Source: Candidatus Multiplicimicrobium inquinatum (GTDB taxonomy: Bacteria > Omnitrophota > Omnitrophia > Omnitrophales > Aquincolibacteriaceae). From it: 27,801 bases of DNA. The notes under the pieces are model-generated. The model was not told the DNA's origin. It ran no database searches and saw only the letters and a program-made list of their open reading frames with translations. The position numbers and the translations under genes are program-made. The stretch spans positions 1-27,801 of the forward strand of contig DDUN01000015.1 of assembly GCA_002344825.1 (NCBI GenBank), written 5' to 3'. Each line of letters begins with the position of its first letter. The stretch's first letter is position 1. Below, in pieces: positions 1 through 7,453 of this stretch.

Positions 1-20
1 CAGTCGGTCATTTAGCTGCT

Positions 21-52
21 GAATTAAAGAAAAACTAGTTTTTCTTTAATTC
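21..52. repeat. perfect 32-bp AT-rich palindrome
   Basis: The two 16-base halves are exact reverse complements, meeting at ACTAGT with no loop. The outer arms read GAATTAAAG and CTTTAATTC. It lies downstream of the stop codon of the minus-strand gene that ends at 167. A run of T follows the centre, but there is no GC-rich stem, so it is a poor intrinsic terminator. It could be a cruciform-forming site, a protein-binding site, or the scar of two abutting repeats. Confidence 0.8.
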
Positions 53-138
53 GGTTCTGGGCTTCGCACAACCACACCCGCTTTCAATATCCGCAGGCGT
101 TCAATCGCGCCTCGCATCTACGGCCTTTTGAGTTAGCC
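53..138 (-). repeat. candidate divergent copy of the 125-bp structured repeat
   Basis: Read on the minus strand this stretch opens with TAACTCAAAAGG, then five bases, then GATGCGAGGC. The element at 10282-10406 opens with TAACTCAAAAGG, a similar gap, then GATGCAAGGC. GCGATTGAACGC follows here where the other copy has GCGAAATGAACGC. A small hairpin (AGGCG/CGCCT, 95-112) is visible. The far arm does not pair with the near arm; in its place the 32-bp palindrome begins. The resemblance is by eye and partial, so membership in the family is inference. Confidence 0.4.
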
Positions 139-166
139 GGAAAATTTCTCGAAGTAAAAGACGAAG

Positions 167-1402
167 TTATTCTTTTCTAAGATCAGGGTAGAGGATGCCA
201 AAGCCGCGTTGAATGGTGGGGTCGCTCATCACGCTTTTACGGATAATCCCGTCATACAGATAGTTTGCCAGGCTTAAAAAAATCATCGTCTGATCCAGCA
301 TCAGATAGACTTCCGCGTTTTTTTTGCTCTGCAAATCAATGCTGTCGCGATAGCCCCATTTTTTTTCACCGGTCGGCTTTCTCAAACCCAATTTGTCTAA
401 CGCACGCATGTTTTGAATAACTTCTTCAGGAAAATCTTCAATCGAAAGAATTGATGCGTGCGGTGTCACGACGCGGTCGGTGATACGACCCCAGCCGCGG
501 TATTCACCCCAGGGCGCTTCGCAGGCGGACCAGCCCCAGACATCAGATTGAATTTGTTGCGCATGCGCGATTTGTGCGGAGGTAAAATTCTTTGCGGATG
601 CTCCCGCGGGGGTATTTTTTTCATCCAAAAAAATACCGGTGATGTATTGCATGAACAGTCCGCCGCCCTGCCAGCCAGGTTCCAAGTAAGAGTAACCGTA
701 TTTTTCTTCTTTATTCCAGTTCAGCGCTTCCCAGTGTTCGCGCGGAAAATCACCTTTGGCGATGCCGTAAAAGCTGAGAAAGCGCGTGTCGGCACCCGCA
801 AGATTGTGATACCAAGTGCCCCAAGGTTGTTTGATTGTGAAGTTTTTCTTTTGTGTGTCGTATCCGCCTTTAAGCCATTTTGTCGCGGAATCATAAAAGG
901 GTTTGAAATCAAAGCGTGCGAGATAAGCTTCAATTTGCAATGCCATTTCGGGATAAAGTTTTTTTACGGCAAGAAGCGACGCAATCAGGTTTCCCAAATG
1001 ATCAGCGTAAGAAAAGGCCGGGCCGTTGGCTTGGGCGAGTGTTGAAACATCCGCCCAGGTCACGGGAAAACCGCGCCACTGCGGAATTTTTTCAAGCGAA
1101 GCGAAAGCTTTTTGGATTTTTTTTAGCGCCTCGTCGCGGCTGATGATTCCGGTTTCTCCCGCGGCCGCGATCGAAGCGAGATAAAAACCGATGTTCGTCG
1201 TTGAAGTGGCTTTTCTATCGATCCGGTTGGAGTCATAAGGAAGACCGGTGGCCGGTTCGGTTAATTCATCGATAAACGAGAAAGTCTCCCTGTAAATGGT
1301 TTCGAGGTAGGCTTGGTCCTCAGGGTTTGCGGCCATACCAGGAAAAACAGCTGAAAAGCTTAAAACCAGGCCGAACAGCAGGGGGAAACGGTATTTTCGC
1401 AT
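167..1402 (-). CDS. exported glucoamylase-like protein (PF10091/COG5368 type)
   Basis: The product has 411 residues. Residues 1-25 form a signal peptide: basic MRKYR, a hydrophobic core, then a cleavage-type ending PGMAA, so it should act in the periplasm or outside. The mature part looks like the glucoamylase-like (alpha/alpha)6 barrel family that includes GH144 beta-1,2-glucanases. Family-like stretches are TSTTNIGFYLASIAAA near residue 66, TPHASILSIEDFPEEVIQNM (family pattern: TP-A-S, then P, then a leucine-rich N-L-R helix) and LDQTMIFLSLANYL near the C-terminus. Substrate cannot be read from sequence; a beta-glucan is a guess. It is transcribed away from the folate block. No Shine-Dalgarno precedes the ATG, but TATAAT ends six bases before it, so the mRNA may be leaderless. 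The complete signal peptide supports this start. Confidence 0.7.
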   Translation of the reverse strand: MRKYRFPLLFGLVLSFSAVFPGMAANPEDQAYLETIYRETFSFIDELTEPATGLPYDSNRIDRKATSTTNIGFYLASIAAAGETGIISRDEALKKIQKAFASLEKIPQWRGFPVTWADVSTLAQANGPAFSYADHLGNLIASLLAVKKLYPEMALQIEAYLARFDFKPFYDSATKWLKGGYDTQKKNFTIKQPWGTWYHNLAGADTRFLSFYGIAKGDFPREHWEALNWNKEEKYGYSYLEPGWQGGGLFMQYITGIFLDEKNTPAGASAKNFTSAQIAHAQQIQSDVWGWSACEAPWGEYRGWGRITDRVVTPHASILSIEDFPEEVIQNMRALDKLGLRKPTGEKKWGYRDSIDLQSKKNAEVYLMLDQTMIFLSLANYLYDGIIRKSVMSDPTIQRGFGILYPDLRKE

Positions 1403-1407
1403 GGATG

Positions 1408-1413
1408 ATTATA
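1408..1413 (-). promoter_or_regulatory. candidate -10 box (TATAAT) for the glucoamylase-like gene
   Basis: Minus-strand TATAAT is followed by CATCC and then the ATG at 1402. A start point six bases past the box would put +1 on the A of the ATG, giving a leaderless message. The surrounding ATTATAAT is its own reverse complement, so it could also be read on the plus strand. No convincing -35 is seen. Confidence 0.35.
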
Positions 1414-1445
1414 ATGATCCGGCGGGGGCGAAGACCATCAAATTG

Positions 1446-1454
1446 TGCTAAAAT
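1446..1454 (+). promoter_or_regulatory. extended -10 promoter (TGCTAAAAT) of the folate block
   Basis: TG-C-TAAAAT is an extended -10 match. It lies about 25 bases before the ATG at 1480, and the Shine-Dalgarno AAAGGAG (1466-1472) falls between them. No clear -35 hexamer is present at the usual distance. It would start the run of plus-strand genes that continues to 10263. Confidence 0.4.
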
Positions 1455-1479
1455 GCCCCTTTCTTAAAGGAGTTTTTTT

Positions 1480-2094
1480 ATGAAAGATTATTCTGCGCTT
1501 ACTTTACAAAACTATCTTGATGAGCTTGCCAGTGATGCCCCGATTCCGGGCGGCGGGAGTGTTTCGGCTTATGCCGCGGCTTTAGGCTTGGGTTTGATTC
1601 AAATGGTGGCGCGTATCACTTTAAAGCGCAAAATCAAGCCGGATTTATCCGCCGAAGAGAAAGCTGAAGAAGATAAAAAGCGCGCCAGCCTTCAGAAAAT
1701 TATCGATGAAGTGGAAATTGTCAAAAAACAGGCGATGGAAATCGTTTCAACCGATCCGCAGGTTTATGACGAAGTGATGGGCGGTTACGCGAAAAAAGCA
1801 ACCGACGCGGAGATGGATCAATTGTTACTGAAAGCTTTTCATATGCAGGCGGAACTGGCGCATGAAATCGCGCAGGCGCTGGATTTGAACGGCAAATTAG
1901 CCGGGCTTGTCAAAGGCGCGATTAAAAACGATTTGATTGTGGCGCAGCAGCTTTTACGCGCGGCGTTTCAGGGGGCTTATCATACGGCGCATATTAACGT
2001 GGTTTACATTAAAGACGCCGAGCAGAAAAACAAGGCCGAAGAAGTATTGGCTAAAACCCGTTTGAATTTTGGCATTACGGGTGCAGCGTCTTAA
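1480..2094 (+). CDS. FTCD_C/FchA-family methenyl-THF cyclohydrolase (cyclodeaminase fold)
   Basis: The product has 204 residues, the usual size for stand-alone members of the formiminotransferase-cyclodeaminase C-terminal family (PF04961). The N-terminal signature PIPGGGSVSAYAAALG (from about residue 21) is typical, followed by an all-helical protein with a KRKIK charged stretch. Known members either deaminate formimino-THF or, as FchA, hydrolyse 5,10-methenyl-THF to 10-formyl-THF. No histidine-degradation gene is nearby, whereas folD follows 52 bases downstream, so the cyclohydrolase role is favoured. The neighbouring FolD lacks its own cyclohydrolase residues, which strengthens this inference. 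Start: ATG with AAAGGAG eight bases upstream. Confidence 0.8.
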   Translation: MKDYSALTLQNYLDELASDAPIPGGGSVSAYAAALGLGLIQMVARITLKRKIKPDLSAEEKAEEDKKRASLQKIIDEVEIVKKQAMEIVSTDPQVYDEVMGGYAKKATDAEMDQLLLKAFHMQAELAHEIAQALDLNGKLAGLVKGAIKNDLIVAQQLLRAAFQGAYHTAHINVVYIKDAEQKNKAEEVLAKTRLNFGITGAAS

Positions 2095-2146
2095 CGCGGT
2101 GGAATTTTTGATTTAAATTGTTCAATCTAAAAAAGGAAAACTATTC

Positions 2147-3010
2147 ATGAGTTTATCTGTGAATGCGAAGTTGCTCGAAGGAAAAACGCTCGCGGCTCAA
2201 ATGCAAAATGAAATCCGTGAATTTGTGGTGCAGGCGCCCGGACGGATTTGTCTCGCGGTAATTGAAACCAAAAAAGATCCTTCCGCGGAATGGTATATGG
2301 GCGCGCAAGAGAAGCTGGCAGCCAAGCTGGGCATTGAATATTTAAAAACACCCTGTGAAGAAGTACCTGATGAGGGTTCGTTGATTATGAAAATTCGTGA
2401 GTATTCGGAAGATCCGTTTGTGCACGGTATTTTTCTTTCTATGCCGCTCCCCACGAGTTATTCGTCCAACCGTGTGATTGAAGCCATGGATCCGAAAAAA
2501 GACGTTGAAGGCATTCATCCTTCTACTTTGGGATTGATTGTGATGCGCCGTCGCGTTTCCGTTCCGCCGACGGCTTACTCGGCCTATTTATTGGCGAAAT
2601 CGACGAATATTCCTTTGATGGGAAAACGGGCGCTTGTGATCGGACAAAGTGCGATTGTTGGCCGTCCCTTGGCGATTCTTTTGGGTGAAGAGCGTATGAC
2701 GACAACGATTGCGAACGCAGGGACGACGCCCGCTGACTTACAAAAATTTGTCTCAGAAAGTGACTTTGTGTTTGCCGCGGTGGGAAAACCCGGTCTTGTC
2801 AAAGGCGAGTGGGTGAAGCCGGGTGCCGTGGTTGTGGATGTCGGAACAACCGAAGTCAACGGCAAGCTCGTGGGCGATGTTGATTTTGAAGAAGCCTGCA
2901 AAAAAGCGGGATTTGTGACGCCGGTTCCGGGCGGAGTCGGTCCTTTAACCACCACGCTTCTTTTTAAAAACCTGGTCAATTTAATTCAAAGCCATTCTCA
3001 TAAGAAATAG
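2147..3010 (+). CDS. folD: FolD-family methylene-THF dehydrogenase with altered cyclohydrolase site
   Basis: The product has 287 residues, full FolD length. Family marks in order: EGKTLA (11-16), Tyr50, MPLP (99-102), KDVEGIHP (118-125), the Rossmann segment ALVIGQSAIVGRPLA, VGKPG, and the C-terminal PVPGGVGPLTT. FolD normally oxidises 5,10-methylene-THF with NAD(P)+ and then hydrolyses methenyl-THF. Aligned to E. coli FolD with identical numbering, Lys54 is Gln, Gln98 is Ser and Asp121 is Glu; the PCTP motif is also degraded to VPPT. Lys54 is essential for the cyclohydrolase in studied enzymes, and Lys-to-Gln variants of the human enzyme keep dehydrogenase activity only. It is therefore probably a dehydrogenase alone, with the upstream FchA-like protein supplying the hydrolysis step. 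Shine-Dalgarno AAGGA lies nine bases before the ATG. Confidence 0.9.
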   Translation: MSLSVNAKLLEGKTLAAQMQNEIREFVVQAPGRICLAVIETKKDPSAEWYMGAQEKLAAKLGIEYLKTPCEEVPDEGSLIMKIREYSEDPFVHGIFLSMPLPTSYSSNRVIEAMDPKKDVEGIHPSTLGLIVMRRRVSVPPTAYSAYLLAKSTNIPLMGKRALVIGQSAIVGRPLAILLGEERMTTTIANAGTTPADLQKFVSESDFVFAAVGKPGLVKGEWVKPGAVVVDVGTTEVNGKLVGDVDFEEACKKAGFVTPVPGGVGPLTTTLLFKNLVNLIQSHSHKK

Positions 3011-3023
3011 CGAATTTCTTCGG

Positions 3024-3815
3024 ATGAAAAAAATAAAAGATTTGGCCGCTCAGAAAAAGCGCCATGAAAAAGTGACGGTATTAACGGCGTATGATTATCC
3101 GACCGCGCGCATTTTAGATGATGCCGGCATTGATATTCTCCTGGTCGGAGATTCTTTGGGTATGGTCCTGCGCGGCGAAGAAACAACGCGCGGGGTCACC
3201 ATGGATCACATGGTTTATCACACGCAGGCCGTGACACGCGCCGTCAAAAATGCGCTGGTCGTCGCGGATATGCCTTATCGTTCTTACCGCACGCCCGCGG
3301 AAGCGGTGAAGAATGCCAAACGCCTCATAAAAGAAGGCGGGGCGGATGCCGTGAAGCTGGAAGGTGGCAAGCGGATTGAAAAACAAGTTGCCGCGATTTT
3401 GAAGGCTAAAATTCCCGTGATGGGGCATATCGGCATGACACCGCAAAGCGCAGCGACGGCCAAAGATTTTAAAGTTCAGGGCCGTACCGTGAGGGAAGCG
3501 GATTTGATTTTAAAAGACGCCGAAATTTTGGATGCGTTGGGTGTTTTTGCGATGGTGCTGGAATGTGTGCCCACGGATTTGGCGCAAATGGTTACAGTAA
3601 AAACAAAAGCCGTCACGATCGGAATCGGTGCGGGACCGGAGACGGACGGACAGGTATTGGTTATTAACGATATGCTCGGCATAAGATCCAGTGTGAAGCC
3701 GCGGTTTGTGCGCGAATATACGCATTTAGAGACGGAGATTCATGAAGCCGCGCGCGAATTTATTGATGATGTCCGCAGTTTGCATTTTCCCGCCGCGGAA
3801 GAAAGCTTCACATGA
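3024..3815 (+). CDS. panB: 3-methyl-2-oxobutanoate hydroxymethyltransferase
   Basis: The product has 263 residues, matching the PanB family. It transfers the methylene group of 5,10-methylene-THF to alpha-ketoisovalerate to make ketopantoate, the first committed step to pantothenate and CoA. Visible motifs are VTVLTAYDYPTA, LLVGDSLGM with the metal-ligand Asp, VVADMPY with the second Asp, VKLEGG with the acid-base Lys/Glu pair, PVMGHIGMTPQS, and VLECVP. The usual GAGPxCDGQ reads GAGPETDGQ, a small departure. It starts 13 bases after folD with no clear Shine-Dalgarno, so reinitiation after folD is likely. Its cofactor is the substrate or product of the two genes before it, so the three form a one-carbon cluster. 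The last four bases overlap the next start (ATGA). Confidence 0.93.
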   Translation: MKKIKDLAAQKKRHEKVTVLTAYDYPTARILDDAGIDILLVGDSLGMVLRGEETTRGVTMDHMVYHTQAVTRAVKNALVVADMPYRSYRTPAEAVKNAKRLIKEGGADAVKLEGGKRIEKQVAAILKAKIPVMGHIGMTPQSAATAKDFKVQGRTVREADLILKDAEILDALGVFAMVLECVPTDLAQMVTVKTKAVTIGIGAGPETDGQVLVINDMLGIRSSVKPRFVREYTHLETEIHEAAREFIDDVRSLHFPAAEESFT

Positions 3816-5260
3816 CAGCCTCGACCGACAACCGGATTTTGATTGTTGAACGAGATGAGACAACGCGTGAAATGATGCGGATGCGCCTTGTGTCGCGTCA
3901 TTATGAAGTGGTTTGCTGTGATAAAGCGGATGCTGCCCTTAAAACCCTCGACCGTGAATCGTTTGATTTGATTATTGTTTCCCGCGATTTGGAGTTGATC
4001 GCGGGACAAACCCTGATTCATACCATCCGGGCTAAGCCGCATTTAACCGCGGTGCCGGTTTTGATCATGATTCAGGAAAGCCAGGTCACGGAATTACTGC
4101 TTTCCTCCGAAAAAGGTTACGATGATTTTTTAACCAAGCCCGTAAATCCCTTTTTGCTGCAGCTGCGCGTCAAAATGAACGTGGAGCGCGTGCGTGAACG
4201 CGTGGAAGTGAACGCGCTGACTTATTTGCCGGGCAATCACGCGATTGAAAAAGTCGTTCAGAAGAAAATCAAAAGCGGCGAGAAGTTTTCGGTTATCTAC
4301 ATTGATATTAATCATTTCAAATCGTTTAATGACCGTTACGGGTTTCGCCGCGGCGATGATGTGCTGCGTCATACCGCCAAACTTTTGACCGCGGTTGCCC
4401 GCGAGCTGAACAGTCAGGGCGATTGTTTTGTGGGGCATATTGGAGGCGATGATTTCATCGCGGTGACTTCGGTTGAGCTGGAAGAAAAATTCGCGCGTAA
4501 ATTTATCGATGATTTTGACCGCATTATGCCCACGTACTACAGCGAAGAAGATCAGAAACGCGGCTTTGTTCGGGCAAAAAACAGAGCCGGGAAAATGGAA
4601 GATACGCCTCTGATGTCCTGTTCCGTTGCCGCGTGCACGAATTTATACCGCACCTACCAAAGCTTGGCGGAGGTTGCGAGCGATGCCGTGGAAGTGAAGT
4701 CTTTTTTAAAGACTCAGCCCGGAAGTCATTATTTGCGTGACCGCCGTTCCGCTCCGCCGCCGAAATTAGAAGACATCGAAGAGTTTATTAAAAAAGAAAT
4801 TCCCGATCCGAATCGCAAAGCGATTGATCCTTTGGGACAGATTTTGCTTGGCGCGGGGCTACTCACTGAAGCTCAGCTGGAGTTGGCTCTGAAGAAACAT
4901 TTTGAAACGGGTCAACGGCTTGGGCAATGTTTGATCAGTATGAATTTGGTTTCAAGCGAAGATGTAGGGCGCATGCTTGAAAAGCGTTTGAATGTGCCTT
5001 ATTTCAGTTTGAAAAAATGGCGCCCATCAAGAGAAGTGTTAAGAATGTTTACTTTTGATTTTGTGACGGCGCATCGCGTGGTTCCGGTTGAAGTGACCGA
5101 CGGCATGATCAAGCTGGCGATGTGTGACCCCTTTGATTTGAAGCTGCTTGACCGCGTGGAACAAATCACCCGGCTTAAGCCCGTGCCGTGTTTAACTTTG
5201 GAAGATGAATTTGAGATTTTTTTGAGCGAGAATTTCAAAGCTCAGGATGTAAGGTCGTGA
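3812..5260 (+). CDS. degenerate receiver - GGDEF (GGDDF) - MshEN protein
   Basis: The product has 482 residues. Residues 8-122 form a receiver fold (ILIVERDE start, conserved Lys in FLTKP), but the phospho-acceptor position is Ser57 in FDLIIVSRD and the acidic pair reads E-R, so phosphorylation is unlikely. About 140-310 is a GGDEF domain: IDINHFKSFNDRYGF, RRGDDVL, and a GGDDF signature near residue 211, without an RxxD inhibitory site. From about 341 an MshEN (T2SSE-N) domain follows, with LGQILLGAGLLTEAQLELAL and RLGQCLISMNLVSSEDV, a type that binds cyclic-di-GMP in MshE-like ATPases. The whole may sense, and possibly make, c-di-GMP. No ATPase follows the MshEN part. It overlaps panB by ATGA and the next gene by TGATG, so it is embedded in a metabolic operon. 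Function in that setting is unknown. Confidence 0.8.
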   Translation: MTASTDNRILIVERDETTREMMRMRLVSRHYEVVCCDKADAALKTLDRESFDLIIVSRDLELIAGQTLIHTIRAKPHLTAVPVLIMIQESQVTELLLSSEKGYDDFLTKPVNPFLLQLRVKMNVERVRERVEVNALTYLPGNHAIEKVVQKKIKSGEKFSVIYIDINHFKSFNDRYGFRRGDDVLRHTAKLLTAVARELNSQGDCFVGHIGGDDFIAVTSVELEEKFARKFIDDFDRIMPTYYSEEDQKRGFVRAKNRAGKMEDTPLMSCSVAACTNLYRTYQSLAEVASDAVEVKSFLKTQPGSHYLRDRRSAPPPKLEDIEEFIKKEIPDPNRKAIDPLGQILLGAGLLTEAQLELALKKHFETGQRLGQCLISMNLVSSEDVGRMLEKRLNVPYFSLKKWRPSREVLRMFTFDFVTAHRVVPVEVTDGMIKLAMCDPFDLKLLDRVEQITRLKPVPCLTLEDEFEIFLSENFKAQDVRS

Positions 5261-6138
5261 TGACTTCGACGGTTTATTTAAATTTAATCGTGAGCGGTTT
5301 TTTTTATCTTCTCGCGTCTTTTCTTTATATTTTTTCTTTTTTTCGTTCAGATTCGCGGTGGGAAACCAAAGGGTTTGCCTGCGTCCGCATCGGATTTCTG
5401 GGAGCGTCTGTTTTTCTTGGGTTGGAAGCATGGAAACACGGTTTTGCTTTTCCGATTCTCAATTTTTCGCATGTCATCGCTTTTTTCTCTTGGGCGCTGG
5501 CGTTTTTATATTTAATTCCGCTGATGCGTCTGCAGACGCAGTCGTTTGGCTTGATTCTTGCGCCGATTTTGTTTGTGCTCAACCTTGCCGCGGTTTTGCA
5601 CTCCGGAGACGCGACTTACCGTCTTGAAGTTTCGGTTTATTTCGCCCTGCATATTATTTTCGCTTTTTTCGCTTACGCTGCTTTTACGCTCTCATTTACG
5701 GCCGCATTGCTTTATTTGATTCAGCATCGTGAACTTAAAAAAAGACACCCAGGGGCTTTTTACCACAAATTGCCTAACCTTGATGCATTGGATTCGCTGT
5801 CTTATATCCCCATGGCGTTGGGCGCGGTACTGCTTGCTTGCGCTGTGATTGTCGGATTGTTTTGGGCTAAAGACACCTATGGCTATTATTGGCTGAATGA
5901 TCCCAAAACGTGGCTGACTTTAATCACTTTGGCATTGTATGGTTTTCTGATCGCGTTGCGATTCGGAGCTCAGACGCGCAAATCAAGATTGGCTTTGATG
6001 GGACTGCTTATATTTGTTTTTATGATTATGAGCTTTGTCGGCGGCCGGTATATGAACGGCAAGCATAGTATGGTTTTGACTGAGACGCAGTCCAGTGATG
6101 CGTTTGCGCTGCAGGCGCAGAGCAAAAGGACACCGTGA
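5260..6138 (+). CDS. HemX/CcsA-family integral membrane protein
   Basis: About 292 residues with some eight hydrophobic segments and almost no soluble domain. The pattern fits the cytochrome c assembly family (PF01578, CcsA/HemX/YpjD): a His in VYFALHIIFAFFAYAAF, then a loop YYWLNDPKTW in the place of the WxWDPKETW haem-handling motif, then YMNGKHS resembling GLHS. The tryptophan-rich signature is weakened, which is common in HemX relatives. In Bacillus hemX lies in hemAXCDBL and lowers GluTR level; here it lies directly before hemA, so a role in haem synthesis control or haem handling is inferred. Start: the ATG at 5260 is preferred over GTG at 5257 because AAGG (5251-5254) is better spaced. 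It overlaps the preceding stop by one base and the next gene by GTGA. Confidence 0.75.
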   Translation: MTSTVYLNLIVSGFFYLLASFLYIFSFFRSDSRWETKGFACVRIGFLGASVFLGLEAWKHGFAFPILNFSHVIAFFSWALAFLYLIPLMRLQTQSFGLILAPILFVLNLAAVLHSGDATYRLEVSVYFALHIIFAFFAYAAFTLSFTAALLYLIQHRELKKRHPGAFYHKLPNLDALDSLSYIPMALGAVLLACAVIVGLFWAKDTYGYYWLNDPKTWLTLITLALYGFLIALRFGAQTRKSRLALMGLLIFVFMIMSFVGGRYMNGKHSMVLTETQSSDAFALQAQSKRTP

Positions 6139-7382
6139 GTTTTTTTGCTTCAGGTGTGAGTTATAAAAACTGCCCTGTAGAAATCCGCGAGAAATTGCAT
6201 ATTTCCGAGCCGTTGCTTGGCCCTGCTTTTGAATTTATAAAAAAACAACCCGCTGTTTCGGAGTGCGTCATTCTTTCAACCTGCAACCGCGTTGAGTTCT
6301 ACGGTGAAGCAGAAGATGAAGCGGGATGGCAGTCTTTTTTGAAGAGTTACTGGACGGATCAGCGGCAAATGCCTCAAAGCGTTCTCGATTCTTTCTATCA
6401 TTTTCGCAACATAGACGCGGTTCAGCATTTGTTCCGTGTGACCGCGGGGCTCGACTCTCTGGTGGTCGGTGAAAACGAAATTTTAGGTCAGGTAAAAACA
6501 TCTTTTCGGCAGGCACATGAAGCCGGTGCGGTGCACTCGGTGCTTTACCGCTTATTTGAAAAGTCATTAAAGGCGGGGAAAGATGTCCGCGCGCAAACCC
6601 GCATCAGTGAAGGCGCCGTGAGCGTCCCTTCCGCCGCGGTAGAGCTTGCGGAAAAAATATTCGGAAATCTGAACGGTGAAAAAATCATGGTGATCGGGTC
6701 GGGTGAAATGGCCGCCTTGGCGCTGGATAACTTACGTACTGCCGGGGCGTCGCCCGCTTTTGTCGCGAGCCGCAATCAGACAACCGGTTCGGCATTGGCC
6801 GCCCAGTTTGGAGCGGAATGGATTTCGATGGAACAGATTTTGACGCACTTGGGGCGTGTGGATATCGTTCTTTCTTCGACTTCATCGGACGAACCCATTT
6901 TGAAATTTGACGAAGTTCGTCAGGCGGTTGCCGCGCGCAGAAGCAAGCCGCTTTTTTTAATTGATATCGCGGTTCCGCGGGATATTGATCCTTGTGTGCA
7001 TGAGCTTGAAGCTGTTTATCTTTACAATGTGGATGATTTGCAAAGCGTGATGGATGCTAATTTGCATTTGCGCCGTAAGCAAATCGCGGAAGCGGAAAAA
7101 ATCGTGGTGTCCGCGATGCATGAGTTTGAAAGCTGGCTTGAAAGTTTGCGCGCGCGCCCGGCCATGGACCGTTTGGAGACGCATTTGGATAAAATTTTAT
7201 CGCAGGAACTTGAGCGGCTTGCGGGACGGGCGGATTTGGATCAGGAGCTGATCCGTGAAACCCAACACCGCATTAAATCAAAAATTTTGCATGAACCATA
7301 TCAGCGCATTAAAGAAGCTTCTAAAAACGGCGGCGTGAAGCGCTACCTTGAAGCCATCTCTTCGCTGTTCAATCTTAAATGA
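6135..7382 (+). CDS. hemA: glutamyl-tRNA reductase
   Basis: The product has 415 residues, typical for GluTR, which reduces glutamyl-tRNA(Glu) to glutamate-1-semialdehyde with NADPH and commits carbon to tetrapyrroles. The catalytic Cys50 sits in VILSTCNRVEFY; the following stretch HLFRVTAGLDSLVVGENEILGQVK carries the conserved His and Glu. The NADPH-binding loop is VIGSGEMAALAL, and DIAVPRDIDP marks the end of the nucleotide domain; a helical dimerisation domain follows. The start is GTG within a GTGA overlap with the preceding gene, with AAAGGA (6125-6130) four bases upstream. Order hemX-like, hemA, hemC, hemD recalls the classical hemAXCD operon; hemB and hemL are not in this window. Confidence 0.96.
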   Translation: MSFFASGVSYKNCPVEIREKLHISEPLLGPAFEFIKKQPAVSECVILSTCNRVEFYGEAEDEAGWQSFLKSYWTDQRQMPQSVLDSFYHFRNIDAVQHLFRVTAGLDSLVVGENEILGQVKTSFRQAHEAGAVHSVLYRLFEKSLKAGKDVRAQTRISEGAVSVPSAAVELAEKIFGNLNGEKIMVIGSGEMAALALDNLRTAGASPAFVASRNQTTGSALAAQFGAEWISMEQILTHLGRVDIVLSSTSSDEPILKFDEVRQAVAARRSKPLFLIDIAVPRDIDPCVHELEAVYLYNVDDLQSVMDANLHLRRKQIAEAEKIVVSAMHEFESWLESLRARPAMDRLETHLDKILSQELERLAGRADLDQELIRETQHRIKSKILHEPYQRIKEASKNGGVKRYLEAISSLFNLK

Positions 7383-7453
7383 GCGCTCTGTGCTGTTATG
7401 TGTAGCCTCTGTAAAACAACCGGCATGACGGCTCAACCGGCAAAAGTATACCC

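Noticed and set aside
21..52. 32-bp palindrome as a dif site or an intrinsic terminator
   Set aside because: dif has two 11-bp arms around an asymmetric 6-bp centre, unlike this perfect palindrome; the stem is AT-rich with no loop, so it is a poor terminator.
458..1045. Plus-strand 195-codon open frame opposite the glucoamylase-like gene
   Set aside because: It lies wholly antisense to a protein with a signal peptide and family motifs, has no Shine-Dalgarno, and its translation is Cys/Phe-rich and unlike any real protein.
7383..7453. Possible small gene or regulatory RNA between hemA and hemC
   Set aside because: Only 71 bases with no clear hairpin, promoter or Shine-Dalgarno; a fragment GGCTCAACCGGC recalls the repeat end word CTCAACC but is too short to call.
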